Assembly (NCBI RefSeq): GCF_023573145.1
Contig: NZ_CP097635.1
Span: 1,116,001-1,180,000 of the forward strand
DNA length: 64,000 nucleotides
Direction: 5' to 3'
DNA from: Aquincola tertiaricarbonis
Lineage (GTDB): Bacteria; Pseudomonadota; Gammaproteobacteria; Burkholderiales; Burkholderiaceae_C
The position numbers and the translations under genes were made by a program. The notes beneath the pieces were generated by a model. It was not told the DNA's origin. It worked only from the letters and a program-made list of their open reading frames with translations, and made no database searches. This document shows positions 24,855 through 34,290 of the stretch, in pieces; within the stretch, counting starts at the first letter, position 1, and each line of letters opens with the position of its first letter.

Positions 24855-26291
24855 ATGGCATCGGTCACCTCACTTGGCATCGGCAGCGGTCTGAACGTCG
24901 AGGACATCATCACCAGCCTGATGAAGGTCGAGAACAGGCCGGTCGAATCCCTGCAGACCAAGGCGGCCGGCATCAATGCCAAGATCTCAGCCTTCGGCGC
25001 GCTCACCTCGGCGATGTCGTCTTTCCAGTCCGCGGCCGTCACGCTGGCAGGCATCGGCACCTGGAATGCGATGAACGGCAGCAGCAGCAACAGCAGCGCC
25101 GTCTCAGCCACCACCAGCACCGGCGCCAGCGCTGGCAACTACGCGGTGGAAGTGCAGGCGCTGGCCACCGCGCAGTCCATCTCGAGCAAGTCGTACACCT
25201 CGGCCACCTCGTCGGTGGGCAGCGGCACGCTCAAGATCGACATCGGCAACTGGAACAGCGACAACACCACCTTCACCGCCAACAGCAGCAACAAAACGCT
25301 GAGCGTGGAGGTGACCGCCGCCGACACGCTGACCACGCTGCGCGACAAGATCAATGCACTGGGCTCGGGCGTCAATGCCTCCATCCTCAACGACGCGAGC
25401 GGTGCGCGGCTGGTGATCAACTCGCGTGACACCGGCACGGACAATGGATTTCGCATCACCGCCACCGATGGCGACGGCACCAACACCGACAACACCGGCT
25501 TGTCCGCTCTCGCCTACGACCCACCCAACGCCACATCGGCCACCACGCTGCGCCAGTCGGGCAGCAACGCGCAGGCCACCATCAACGGCCTGCCGGTGAG
25601 CTCGGCCAGCAACACGCTGAGCAATGTGGTGGAGGGCGTGACGCTGACGCTGGGCGCCAAGACCACCAGCGCGGTGAGCGTGAGCATCAGTGCCGACACC
25701 GACAAGATCAAGAAGGCGCTGACCACCTTCACCGAGGCCTACAACAGCCTGGCCACGCTGCTGTCGACCCAGACCAAGTACGACGCGGACTCCCAGACGG
25801 CCGGCGCGCTGCAGGGGGACAGCACCGCGGTGTCGCTGCAGCGCCAGTTGCGCAACCTGGTGGGCGCCAGCACGCCTGCCTCGTCGGTGTACCAAACCTT
25901 GTCGTCGGTGGGCGTGACGCTCCAGGCCGATGGCACCCTGGCGGTGGACAACACCAAGTTCGACACCGCGCTCAAGTCCAACATGGGCGAGGTGCGCAAG
26001 CTGTTCACCGCCACCGACCTGACGAACAGCAGCCGCAGCGGCATCGGCACCCAGTTGCGCAAGTTCAGCGACTCGGTGCTGAGCGTGCAAGGCGCGCTGA
26101 CCAGCCGCACTGAAAGCTTGAATCAGAGCCTGAGCCGCAACGACACCGAGACCAGCAAGGCCGAAGCCCGGGTGGCCGACGTCGAGAAGCGGCTGCGCGC
26201 GCAGTACGCGGCGCTGGACACCAAGATGTCCAGCCTGACAGCGTTGAACACCTACATCACCAACCAGATCGAAGCCTGGAACAAGGCCTGA
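24855..26291 (+). CDS. fliD: flagellar filament cap protein
   Basis: Cap protein that sits at the filament tip and guides flagellin folding. The 478-aa product begins with the FliD_N domain (SLGIGSGLNVEDIITSLMKVE) and ends with the FliD_C domain (LRNLVGASTPASSVYQTLSSVGVTLQADGTLAVDN and a coiled-coil tail ending ALNTYITNQIEAWNKA). GGGA lies 10 bases before the ATG. It is followed by fliS and fliT, the normal order. Confidence 0.96.
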   Translation: MASVTSLGIGSGLNVEDIITSLMKVENRPVESLQTKAAGINAKISAFGALTSAMSSFQSAAVTLAGIGTWNAMNGSSSNSSAVSATTSTGASAGNYAVEVQALATAQSISSKSYTSATSSVGSGTLKIDIGNWNSDNTTFTANSSNKTLSVEVTAADTLTTLRDKINALGSGVNASILNDASGARLVINSRDTGTDNGFRITATDGDGTNTDNTGLSALAYDPPNATSATTLRQSGSNAQATINGLPVSSASNTLSNVVEGVTLTLGAKTTSAVSVSISADTDKIKKALTTFTEAYNSLATLLSTQTKYDADSQTAGALQGDSTAVSLQRQLRNLVGASTPASSVYQTLSSVGVTLQADGTLAVDNTKFDTALKSNMGEVRKLFTATDLTNSSRSGIGTQLRKFSDSVLSVQGALTSRTESLNQSLSRNDTETSKAEARVADVEKRLRAQYAALDTKMSSLTALNTYITNQIEAWNKA

Positions 26292-26340
26292 CGGGCAGCC
26301 TGGCAAAGATTGAAAGTAGGCGCTTATTCCCCCCGCCCAC

Positions 26341-26850
26341 ATGTTCAAGTCACCCGACGCGGGCGCCGATAACAGCTCATCGCAGCAGCCAACGTCCACC
26401 AGCATCATGTACGCCCCGCACGCCGCTTCGCCCTTCGGTCACGCCCACTCCTTCGCCAACATGTACCGCACCGTCGGTGTGAACACGAGCGTGGAATCGG
26501 CCGACCCGCACCGACTGGTGGCCATGCTGTTCGACGGTTTCATGGATGCCGTGGCCCAGGCGCGTGGCGCGCTGCAGGCCGGCGACATCGAACGCAAGGG
26601 CCGCGAGATCGTCCGGGCCGCACGCATCATCGAAGAGGGGCTGAAGGCGGGCCTGAACCTCGAGGCCGGCGGCGATCTGGCGGCCGACCTGAACGACTTG
26701 TATGCCTACGTCACGCTGCGGCTGACGCAGGCGAACCTGCGCAACGACGACCAGGCGCTTCAAGAATGCCGCCGCCTGATCGAGCCTCTGCGTGACGCCT
26801 GGGCGTCGATCGCACCGCAGGCCACCACCGCGGCTTCGACGGCCCGATGA
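26341..26850 (+). CDS. fliS: flagellin export chaperone
   Basis: Cytoplasmic chaperone that binds the flagellin C-terminus and prevents early polymerisation. The FliS helical bundle runs from about residue 38: ANMYRTVGVNTSVESADPHRLVAMLFDGFMDAV, then RKGREIVRAARIIEEGLKAGLN and DLYAYVTLRLTQAN. The 169-aa version has 22 extra N-terminal residues compared with typical FliS; an ATG at 26407 (MYAPHAAS) would give 147 aa and look more standard. Neither start has a good ribosome site. The stop overlaps the fliT start (ATGA). Confidence 0.92.
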   Translation: MFKSPDAGADNSSSQQPTSTSIMYAPHAASPFGHAHSFANMYRTVGVNTSVESADPHRLVAMLFDGFMDAVAQARGALQAGDIERKGREIVRAARIIEEGLKAGLNLEAGGDLAADLNDLYAYVTLRLTQANLRNDDQALQECRRLIEPLRDAWASIAPQATTAASTAR

Positions 26851-27188
26851 CTCTCCATACCTGCGATCGGCGGCACGCCGCACTCACCATGAACGACAAG
26901 CTGCTCGCCTACTACGAAGCCATCGAGCGGGCCAGCGCCGACATGCTCGAAGCGGCGCGGGCGGGCAACTGGGACCAGGTGCTCAAGCTCGAAGGCGCCT
27001 GCGTGCTGCTGATCTCCCAGCTCAAGCATGCGGCCCGCAGCGAGAAGCTGCCCCCTGAATCGATGCAGCTCAAGACCCGCATCATGCAGCGCATCCTGGT
27101 CAACGACGCCGAGATCCGTGTGCTGGCCGAACCCTGGATCGAAGATCTCGACCACCTGATGTCGGGCCAGTCGCAGACCTTGCATTGA
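26847..27188 (+). CDS. fliT: flagellar protein FliT-like chaperone
   Basis: Small helical protein of 113 aa directly after fliS, overlapping it by 4 bp. Its sequence (LLAYYEAIERASADMLEAARAGNWDQVLKLEGACVLLISQLK and AEIRVLAEPWIEDL) resembles the poorly conserved FliT family, export chaperones for FliD. FliT proteins are recognised mainly by position and helical pattern, so the call rests on both. An alternative ATG at 26889 would remove 14 residues that look non-conserved. Confidence 0.78.
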   Translation: MTLHTCDRRHAALTMNDKLLAYYEAIERASADMLEAARAGNWDQVLKLEGACVLLISQLKHAARSEKLPPESMQLKTRIMQRILVNDAEIRVLAEPWIEDLDHLMSGQSQTLH

Positions 27189-27202
27189 AGGCTGAGCCCG
27201 CC

Positions 27203-27973
27203 ATGTCGTCCGCCTTCTCGTCCGATACCCAGCCCGCGCCGCTCGACGCCCTCAGCGGCGACGACCGCGACAACTTCCGTGTCGGATCGCCCGAGGAAGT
27301 GGCCGCGCTGCTGCGCGAGCTGATGGACGAAGGTGCCACCGTGCACCTGAGCGCACCCGACGGCAGTGCCTACACCACCACCGTGTGGACGGTGGACACC
27401 GCCGCCGGCAAGATCAGCTTCAGCGCCACCGCCACCGACCCGCAGCTGCAGGCCCTGGTGGATGCCGGCGAGGCCACGGTGGTGGGCTACCTGGACAACG
27501 TGAAGCTGCAGTTCGACCTGCAGCAACTGCTGCTGGTGCACGGCCACCGCGCCTGCGCACTGCAAGCGCTGATGCCCACCGAGCTGTTCCGCTTCCAGCG
27601 CCGCAACAGCTACCGGGTGCGTCCGGTGGCCCGCAACACGCCTGCCGCCTACCTGCGCCATCCCAGCCTGCCCGACATGCAGCTGTCGCTGCGGGTGCTG
27701 GACGTCAGCCTGACCGGCTGCGCCATCTTCCTGCCGGACGACGTGCCGCCGCTGCCCCCCGGCGTGCGGCTGCAGGGCACGCGCATCGAGCTCGATGCGC
27801 ACACGCGTTTCGACGCCACGCTGCAACTGCACCACGTCACCTCGCTCAACCCGCAAAGCGGCGGCCTGCGACTGGGCTGCTCCCTCAGCGGCCTGAACGG
27901 CGAGGCCCAGCGCGCGCTGCAGCGCTACATCGATCAGACGCAGAAACGGCGGCGCCTGCTCGCGCTCGACTGA
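27203..27973 (+). CDS. YcgR-like flagellar brake protein (YcgR-N plus PilZ)
   Basis: Cyclic-di-GMP receptor that slows the flagellar motor in YcgR family members. Residues about 15-115 form the YcgR N-terminal domain (FRVGSPEEVAALLRELMDEGATVHL). Residues about 120-240 form a PilZ domain with the ligand motif RRNSYR and the second motif DVSLTGCAI (D/NxSxxG). 256 aa from the ATG at 27203; a TTG at 27185 overlapping the fliT stop would add six residues. Position right behind fliD-fliS-fliT fits a motility role. Confidence 0.87.
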   Translation: MSSAFSSDTQPAPLDALSGDDRDNFRVGSPEEVAALLRELMDEGATVHLSAPDGSAYTTTVWTVDTAAGKISFSATATDPQLQALVDAGEATVVGYLDNVKLQFDLQQLLLVHGHRACALQALMPTELFRFQRRNSYRVRPVARNTPAAYLRHPSLPDMQLSLRVLDVSLTGCAIFLPDDVPPLPPGVRLQGTRIELDAHTRFDATLQLHHVTSLNPQSGGLRLGCSLSGLNGEAQRALQRYIDQTQKRRRLLALD

Positions 27974-27989
27974 GGCTGCGCCCACCGCC

Positions 27990-28493
27990 ATGCGCTCCCG
28001 CGGCTTCACCCTCGTTGAGCTGCTGCTGGTGGTCGGCATCGTGGCCCTGCTCGCGGCCGTGGGCATGCCCTCCTACGCCGACCTGAGCGCCCGCCAGCGG
28101 CTGGCCGCTGCCTCCGAACAACTGGCGGCCGAGCTGCAGCAGGCGCGCTTCGACGCGGTGCAGGGCGGCCGCGACATGCATGTGAGCCTGCGTGGCGGCC
28201 CGCAGTGGTGCTATGCCATCAGCCTGGCTCCGGACTGCGACTGCCAGCAGCCTGCGGCAGCCACCCCGGCCGCCTGCGCCCTGCGCCGTGGCGATGCCCA
28301 GGCGCACCCCGACGTGCAGCTGACCACCGAACGGACACATGCCGTCTTCGATGCCCGGATGGGCCGTGCCGCGCCCGGCGTGGTGGCCCGGCTGAGCGTG
28401 GGCGAGCGCAGCGCCGAGGTGCAGCTGACCCCTTCCGGCCGCGCCCGCGCCTGCGGACGGGGCGCCGACCTGCCCGGCCTGCCCCGCTGCTAG
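27990..28493 (+). CDS. GspH/FimT-family pseudopilin
   Basis: Type IV pilin-like protein of 167 aa. The prepilin peptidase site is at the very start: MRSRG followed by FTLVELLLVVGIVALLAAVGMPSY, with the invariant Glu at +5 of the mature protein. The C-terminal part has four cysteines and a GspH-like arrangement. Minor pseudopilins initiate pilus or type II secretion assembly. It stands alone here, 16 bp after the YcgR-like gene, without other pilus genes, so its machine is encoded elsewhere. Confidence 0.82.
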   Translation: MRSRGFTLVELLLVVGIVALLAAVGMPSYADLSARQRLAAASEQLAAELQQARFDAVQGGRDMHVSLRGGPQWCYAISLAPDCDCQQPAAATPAACALRRGDAQAHPDVQLTTERTHAVFDARMGRAAPGVVARLSVGERSAEVQLTPSGRARACGRGADLPGLPRC

Positions 28494-28591
28494 ACGCCTG
28501 CGCAGCAGGCCTAGGACGCCCCGGTGACCCGGCGGCGTGCTACAACCCGGGGTTGTCAAGCCGTCCCTGCCCGCCACCGGGCCCTACCCCC

Positions 28592-28969
28592 ATGACTGCG
28601 CTGCAGATCTACTACGTCGAAGACAACGAGGAGTTGCGCGAAACGATCGGGCTGCTGCTCGAAGCCGACGACCGCATCGTCACCTCGTTCGCCACCGCCG
28701 AAGCCGCCCTGGCCGCCTTCGAGCAGCAACCCTGCGACGTCGTCATCACCGACGTGAGCCTGCCCACCATGTCCGGCGTGGACCTGGCCCGCGCGGTGCT
28801 CACGCAGCGGCCCGGCACCTGGGTGGTGCTGTCTTCCGGCTACGCCCTCACCCGCGGGCTGGAGACCCTGGGCGACACCGTCCGTTCGCTGCCCAAGCCC
28901 TTCGAGGTGGAAGAGATGGACTCGCTGCTGGCCGAGATCGGCGCGGCGGTGGCGGCCAAAAAAGGCTGA
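28592..28969 (+). CDS. single-domain response regulator
   Basis: Receiver-only protein of 125 aa: acidic pocket ED at positions 10-11 (YYVEDNEEL), phospho-acceptor Asp in VVITDVSLPTMSGVDLA, VVLSSGYA and the conserved Lys in RSLPKPFEVEEM. No output domain follows, so it would act through protein contacts, like CheY-type or phosphorelay proteins. No kinase is adjacent. The start at 28592 fits the receiver fold; the open frame upstream is a shadow of the pseudopilin gene. Confidence 0.86.
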   Translation: MTALQIYYVEDNEELRETIGLLLEADDRIVTSFATAEAALAAFEQQPCDVVITDVSLPTMSGVDLARAVLTQRPGTWVVLSSGYALTRGLETLGDTVRSLPKPFEVEEMDSLLAEIGAAVAAKKG

Positions 28970-28974
28970 ACCGC

Positions 28975-28994
28975 CTGCGCCGCGTCTGGCGCAG
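28975..28994. terminator. hairpin between convergent genes
   Basis: CTGCGCC (28975-28981) pairs with GGCGCAG (28988-28994), 7 bp with a 6-base loop, in the 29-bp gap between the response regulator and the peptide-binding protein gene. It could stop transcription from both sides. No T run. Confidence 0.4.
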
Positions 28995-28998
28995 TCTC

Positions 28999-30603
28999 TC
29001 AGGGCTTGCCCACGGTCACCCAGCGCCACTCCAGCCAGTTGTCGGCGCGGTGCACCACCTCCACGCCGGGGCGGGCCGCCCACGGAATCATCTGCCAGTG
29101 CAGCGGGATGTGCCGCACCTGCTCGTTGTGGCGCAGGAAGGTCTGGCGGATCAGCTGACGGCGCTTGGCCGGGTCCTGCTCCTTGCTGGAGGCCGCGGCC
29201 AGCGCGTCCAGCTCGTCGTCCTTGTAGTTGCCCCGGTTGTATTCGCCCACGCCCTTGGCGCCGCGGTTGCGGTAGATGGGCGTGAAAGTAGTCTCCGGGT
29301 CGGTGATCGAACCACCCCAGCCAAACAGGTACATCGAGGTGTCGAGCTTCTCCACCTTGTTGAAGAACAGCGACTTGGTCTGCGCGTTCACCCGCACCTT
29401 GACGCCGATCCGCGCCCACTGCGAAGCCAGCGTGATCGCAATGCGCTCGTCGTTGATGTAGCGGTCGTTGGGCGTGTCGAAGGTGATCTCGAAGCCGTCG
29501 GGGTAACCGGCCTCGGCCATCAGCTTCTTGGCCAGCTCCACGTCGTAGGGCAGGCGGCGCTGCACGTCGGGGTCGCCCAGCGTGCCCAGCGGTGAGGTGA
29601 CCAGCGCGCCGCTGGGCACGGCCTGGCCGTTCATCAGCTTGGTCTTGATCGTCTCGATGTCGATGGCGTGGTACAGCGCCTTGCGCACCCGCAGGTCCTT
29701 CAGCGGGTTCTTGCCCTTGACGCTGCTGTACAGCAGCTCGTCGCGGCCCTGGTCCATGCCGATGAAGATGATGCGGTTCTCGGGCCCGTCGATGATCTTC
29801 ACGCCCGGCGTGCGGCGCAGTCGCTCCACGTCGGTAGGGGGCGGGTCGAGCATGAAGTCCAGCTCGCCCGAGATCAGCGCCGCGGTGCGGGTGGCGCCGC
29901 TACCGATGGGCGTGAACACCACGTCCTGCACGTTGCCTTCGATGCGGCCCCAGTAGTTGGGGTTGCGCTTGTAGACCGTCTTCACGCCCGGGGCACGGCT
30001 GACGAGCATGAAGGGCCCGGTGCCGTTGGCATTGCGGGCGGCGTAATGCTCTTCCTTGGCGGCAAAGTTCTGCGTGACGGTGGCGTTGTTCTGCTCCGCC
30101 CAGCCCTTGCTCATCATGTAGACCGTGTTGAGCTTCTGCAGGAAGATGGGCTCGAACTGCGGCGTGGTGAACTCCACCGTCAGGTCGTCGATCTTGCGCA
30201 CCGTGCCCAGCGCGTTGGCATACACCGCGATCTGCGAGGTGGGCTGCTTGGCCCGCTCCACCGAGAACACCACGTCGTCGGCGGTGAAGGGCCGGCCGTC
30301 ATGGAACTTGACGTTGGGCCGCAGCTTGAAGACCCACTTCATCGGGCCGTCCTGCTTCCATTCGGTGGCCAGCTGCGGAACGATCTCCAGCTGCTTGTCG
30401 CGTGCCACCAGGAACTCATACACCTGGCCGTTGATGCTGTTGGTCAGCAGCTCGTTTTGCGCATAAGGGTCCAGCGTCAGCGGGTCACCGGCAGCTGCCC
30501 AGCGCAGCGTCTGCGCGTGCACCGGCGACAGCAAGGCCCAGGTCAGGCCTGCCGCGGCCACGAACAGCGCCGGGCCGCGCCGGCGAAAGGGACTCAGCGA
30601 CAT
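28999..30603 (-). CDS. peptide/nickel-type ABC transporter substrate-binding protein (SBP_bac_5)
   Basis: Periplasmic receptor of 534 aa for oligopeptides or similar solutes. A signal peptide (about residues 1-29, ending SPVHA) precedes the family-5 fold: LRWAAAGDPLTLDPYAQNE, FKLRPNVKFHDGRPFTADDVVFS, and ALYHAIDIETIKTKLMNGQAVPSGALV. The ATG at 30603 has AAGGAG 7 bases upstream. No permease or ATPase genes are nearby, so it is an orphan receptor. It is on the same strand as malQ but downstream of it by 51 bp; joint transcription is possible. Confidence 0.9.
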   Translation of the reverse strand: MSLSPFRRRGPALFVAAAGLTWALLSPVHAQTLRWAAAGDPLTLDPYAQNELLTNSINGQVYEFLVARDKQLEIVPQLATEWKQDGPMKWVFKLRPNVKFHDGRPFTADDVVFSVERAKQPTSQIAVYANALGTVRKIDDLTVEFTTPQFEPIFLQKLNTVYMMSKGWAEQNNATVTQNFAAKEEHYAARNANGTGPFMLVSRAPGVKTVYKRNPNYWGRIEGNVQDVVFTPIGSGATRTAALISGELDFMLDPPPTDVERLRRTPGVKIIDGPENRIIFIGMDQGRDELLYSSVKGKNPLKDLRVRKALYHAIDIETIKTKLMNGQAVPSGALVTSPLGTLGDPDVQRRLPYDVELAKKLMAEAGYPDGFEITFDTPNDRYINDERIAITLASQWARIGVKVRVNAQTKSLFFNKVEKLDTSMYLFGWGGSITDPETTFTPIYRNRGAKGVGEYNRGNYKDDELDALAAASSKEQDPAKRRQLIRQTFLRHNEQVRHIPLHWQMIPWAARPGVEVVHRADNWLEWRWVTVGKP

Positions 30604-30654
30604 CGTCAAGCTCCTTGAGGTGGAAGGCGCCTGCAGTCTAGGGCCGAGCGGGCC

Positions 30655-32166
30655 TCAACGCTTCGGTTGCGGCGAGCTGCGCAGGCGGCCGAACTGACGG
30701 CTGAGTTCATGCAGGGCGCGTGCATGCTCGGGCCGCACCTGGTTCCAGTCGAAGCGCCAGGTCCAGGAGCCGTCGCCGACCCCCGGCACGTTCATGCGCG
30801 CCTCGGCCCCCAGCCCCAGCACGTCCTGCATCGGGAAGATGGCAGTGTCGGCCACCGAGGCGGCCGCGGCGCGCAGCATCGCGGGCAGGATGTGGGCGTC
30901 GTCGGTGGCCAGATAGCTGCGTGCGTGGTGGCGCTCACCGTCGCTGGCGGCCTGCCACCAGCCCAGCGTGGTGTTGTTGTCGTGGGTGCCGGTGTACACC
31001 ACGCTGTCGGCCGTGTGGTTGTGCGGCAGGTAGGTGTTGTCGCTGGGCCCGCCGAAGGCGAACTGCAGGATCAGCATGCCCGGAAACTTGAAGCGCTGGC
31101 GCAGGGCCACCACATCGGGTGTGATCACGCCCAGGTCCTCGGCCACGATGGGCAGCGGGCCCAGCGCGGCGGCAACGGCCTCGAACAGCGCGCCCCCCGG
31201 GCCCGGCTTCCACTGGCCCTTGATGGCGGTGGGCTCATCGGCCGGAATCTCCCAGTAGCCGGCAAAGCCGCGGAAGTGGTCGATGCGCACCAGGTCGGTC
31301 ATCTCGAAGATGCGGCGGATGCGCTCGGTCCACCAGGCGTAGCCCTCGGCTGCATGGGCACTCCAGCGGTACAGCGGGTTGCCCCAGCGCTGGCCGGTCT
31401 CGCTGAAGAAGTCGGGCGGCACACCGGCCACCACGGTGGGCCGACCCTGCGCATCCAGCTCGAACAGCTCCTGCCGCGCCCACACCTCGGCGCTCTGGTG
31501 GGCGATGAAGATGGGCGCGTCGCCCATGATCTGCACGCCGCGCTCGTTGGCATAAACACGCAGCGCCTTCCACTGGCGGAAGAAGCTCCACTGGCAGAAC
31601 TCGTAGAAGGCGATGCGCTCGGCGTGGCGTTCACGCGCCTGTGCCAGTGCCTCGGCCTCCCGGCGCGCCAGCGGTGCCGGCCATTCGGTCCAGTCGATGA
31701 AGCCGTGGTGTTCCCACAGCGCCATGAAGAGCGCGTAGTCGGGCAGCCAGCTGGCCTGCTCGGTTCGGAACTTCGCCAGCGCCGCGGCATGCACGCCGGG
31801 AGCGGCAGCGAAGTGGCGTGCTGCGCGGGCCAGGCGCGACATGCGGTACGGCACCAGCGCCTCGAAGTCGATGCGGCGCGGATCGAACGGCGTGTCCGGC
31901 GTCAGGTCGGCTTCCGTCAGCCAGCCAAGCTGGCGCAGCTCGTCCAGGTCGATCAGCAGCAGGTTGCCGGCGAAGGCGCTGCTGCTCATGTAGGGCGAGT
32001 TGCCCGGGCCGATGCCCCCCAGCGGCAGGATCTGCCAGATCGACTGGCCGGCATCGTGCAGCCAGTCGACGAAGTGCCGGGCCGCGGGCCCCAGGTCGCC
32101 GCTGCCGTGCGGGCCGGGCAGCGAGGTGGGGTGGAGAAGAACACCGGAGAGTCGGGGAAGGCGCAT
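30655..32166 (-). CDS. malQ: 4-alpha-glucanotransferase (amylomaltase)
   Basis: Transfers maltodextrin segments between chains, reworking the oligosaccharides released from glycogen. Family GH77, 503 aa, with the start RLSGVLLHPTSLPGPHGSGDLG, nucleophile region VRIDHFRGFAGYWEIP, acid/base region PIVAEDLGVITPDV and the third acidic residue in VVYTGTHDNNTTLGWW. It lies downstream of glgX with a 54-bp gap, last of the glgP-glgB-glgX-malQ group. Confidence 0.95.
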   Translation of the reverse strand: MRLPRLSGVLLHPTSLPGPHGSGDLGPAARHFVDWLHDAGQSIWQILPLGGIGPGNSPYMSSSAFAGNLLLIDLDELRQLGWLTEADLTPDTPFDPRRIDFEALVPYRMSRLARAARHFAAAPGVHAAALAKFRTEQASWLPDYALFMALWEHHGFIDWTEWPAPLARREAEALAQARERHAERIAFYEFCQWSFFRQWKALRVYANERGVQIMGDAPIFIAHQSAEVWARQELFELDAQGRPTVVAGVPPDFFSETGQRWGNPLYRWSAHAAEGYAWWTERIRRIFEMTDLVRIDHFRGFAGYWEIPADEPTAIKGQWKPGPGGALFEAVAAALGPLPIVAEDLGVITPDVVALRQRFKFPGMLILQFAFGGPSDNTYLPHNHTADSVVYTGTHDNNTTLGWWQAASDGERHHARSYLATDDAHILPAMLRAAAASVADTAIFPMQDVLGLGAEARMNVPGVGDGSWTWRFDWNQVRPEHARALHELSRQFGRLRSSPQPKR

Positions 32167-32220
32167 CTTGGAGCGGTGGACAGCAGGTTGAAGGGGCGGC
32201 GCAGGGACCGGCGAGGCCGC

Positions 32221-34290
32221 TCAGGCGCTGGCCAGCAGCACCAGGCTGCGGCCAGGCACCGTGACCCACGCACCGGCCGGCACGGTGGTCGCCGGGGCAG
32301 GCTGCGTGCCCGGCTGCGCGGCGGTGTCCAGCAGCAGCTGCCAGGCGGCCTGCGTGGTGCCCGGCTCGGGCAGCAGAAAGCCGGTGTCCTCGGCCTGCGC
32401 GTTGACCAGCAGCAGCAGCGGGCCAGCGGCCCGGCCCGGGCTGCCGATGAAGGCGCCCAGCGTGCGGGCCTCGGCGTCGTGCCACTGCGCGGCGCCCAGC
32501 GGCCGGCCATCGGGCCCGAACCAGGCCAGGTCGGGCAGGCCCTCGGCGTCCGGGAAGCCGCTGTACCAGCGTTCGCCCAGCGGCAGCAACTCGCGCCGCA
32601 GGCGGATGAGCCGCGCGGTGAAGTCGATCAGCGGCTCGTCGGCCGACGCCCAGTCGATCCAGGTGGTGGCGTTGTCCTGGCAGTAGGGGTTGTTGTTGCC
32701 GTCCTGCGTGTGGCCCAGCTCGTCGCCCGCCGCGATCATCGGCGTGCCCTGGCTCAGCAGCACGGTGGCCAGCAGCGCGCGCGCCAGGCGGGCGCGGGTG
32801 GTTTGCACGGCCGCGTCGTTGGTCTCGCCTTCGTGGCCGCAGTTCCAGCCCAGGTTGTGGCCGTGGCCGTCGCGGTTGTCTTCGCCGTTGGCCTGGTTGC
32901 GCCGCTGCTCGTAGGTGAGCAGATCGCGCAGCGTGAAGCCGTCGTGCGAGACCACGTAGTTCACGCCCTCGCCCGGCGCCCTGCCCCGCTGGTGGAACAG
33001 CTCGGCCGAGCCGGCCAGGCGCCGCGCGAAATCGCCGCGGTGCGCCGGATGGCCCAGCCAGAAGGCGCGCATGGTGTCGCGGAACTTGTCGTTCCACTCC
33101 AGCCAGCCGGCCGGAAACTGGCCCAGCTGGTAGCCGCCGGGCCCGATGTCCCAGGGTTCAGCAATCAGCTTCACGCCCTGCAGCAACGGGTCCTGCCGCA
33201 GCGCCATGAAGAAGGCGCCATCGCGGTCGAAGCCCTGATGGCCTCGGCCCAGCACCGGCGCCAGGTCGAAGCGGAAGCCGTCGACGTGCATCTCGCCCAC
33301 CCAGTAGCGCAGGCTGTCCAGCACCAGCTGCAGCACGCGCGGCTGGCGGATGTCCAGTGTGTTGCCGCAGCCGGTGTCGTTCTCGTAGAGCGCCCGGCTT
33401 TCGTGCCGCAGGCGGTACCAGCCGGCGTTGTCCAGGCCGCGGAAGCTCAGCGTGGGGCCGTGCTCGTCGGTCTCGGCGCTGTGGTTGAACACCACGTCCA
33501 GGATGACCTCGATGCCTGCGGCATGCAGGCGCTGCACCATCTGCCGGAACTCGCGCCGCGCGTCCGCGCCGGCCGCATAGCTGGGCTCGGGCGCAAAAAA
33601 GCCGATGGTGTTGTAGCCCCAGTAGTTGGACAGGCCCATCGCCACCAGCCGCTCTTCGTCGATGTGCTGGTGCACCGGCAGCAGGCTGACGGCGGTGATG
33701 CCCAACCGCTTGAAGTGGGCGATGGCCGCGTCGCTGGCCAGACCGGCGTAAGTGCCGCGCAGCGCCTCCGGCACGCCGGGGTGCTGGCGGGTGAAGCCCT
33801 TGACGTGCAGTTCGTACAGCACGGTGTCGGCCAGCGGCGTGCGCAGCGGCTGGTCGCCGGCCCACTCGAAGCCTTCGGCGGCCGGCACCACGCGGGCCTT
33901 GAGTGCATGCTCGGCGTTGTCGCGCGGGTCGGCGCCGGTGTGCTCGGGCCGCCATTCATGGCGGCCGACGATCTCGCGGGCCCAGGGGTCGAGCAGCAGC
34001 TTGCGTTCGTTGAAGCGATGGCCCGCCGCCGGCTGCCACGGCCCGTGCGCGCGAAAGCCGTACACCAGCCCCGGCGCCGCGCCCGGCAGCCAGCCGTGCC
34101 ACACGTCGCCGCTGCGGGCGGGCAGCGGCAGCCGGGCCAGTTCGGTGCGGCCAGTCTCGTCGAACAGGCAGAGCGTCATCGCCTCGGCATGGGCCGAAGC
34201 CACCGCGAAGTTGACGCCGTCTGCATCGGCGGTGGCGCCCATCGGCCAGGGGCGGCCGGGTTGCAGGGCAGCGAAGGAGGTGTCGGTCAT
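32221..34290 (-). CDS. glgX: glycogen debranching enzyme
   Basis: Removes alpha-1,6 branches from phosphorylase-limit glycogen. 689 aa: N-terminal CBM48 domain (GATADADGVNFAVASAHAEAMTLCLFD), then GH13 catalytic domain with nucleophile in DGFRFDLAPVLGR, acid/base in LIAEPWDIGPGGY and the third Asp in VVSHDGFTLRDL. The NYWGYNTIGFFAPEPSYA motif is typical of GlgX/TreX. The ATG shares one base with the glgB stop (TGATG), so translation is coupled to glgB. The frame continues upstream into glgB but without homology. Confidence 0.95.
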   Translation of the reverse strand: MTDTSFAALQPGRPWPMGATADADGVNFAVASAHAEAMTLCLFDETGRTELARLPLPARSGDVWHGWLPGAAPGLVYGFRAHGPWQPAAGHRFNERKLLLDPWAREIVGRHEWRPEHTGADPRDNAEHALKARVVPAAEGFEWAGDQPLRTPLADTVLYELHVKGFTRQHPGVPEALRGTYAGLASDAAIAHFKRLGITAVSLLPVHQHIDEERLVAMGLSNYWGYNTIGFFAPEPSYAAGADARREFRQMVQRLHAAGIEVILDVVFNHSAETDEHGPTLSFRGLDNAGWYRLRHESRALYENDTGCGNTLDIRQPRVLQLVLDSLRYWVGEMHVDGFRFDLAPVLGRGHQGFDRDGAFFMALRQDPLLQGVKLIAEPWDIGPGGYQLGQFPAGWLEWNDKFRDTMRAFWLGHPAHRGDFARRLAGSAELFHQRGRAPGEGVNYVVSHDGFTLRDLLTYEQRRNQANGEDNRDGHGHNLGWNCGHEGETNDAAVQTTRARLARALLATVLLSQGTPMIAAGDELGHTQDGNNNPYCQDNATTWIDWASADEPLIDFTARLIRLRRELLPLGERWYSGFPDAEGLPDLAWFGPDGRPLGAAQWHDAEARTLGAFIGSPGRAAGPLLLLVNAQAEDTGFLLPEPGTTQAAWQLLLDTAAQPGTQPAPATTVPAGAWVTVPGRSLVLLASA

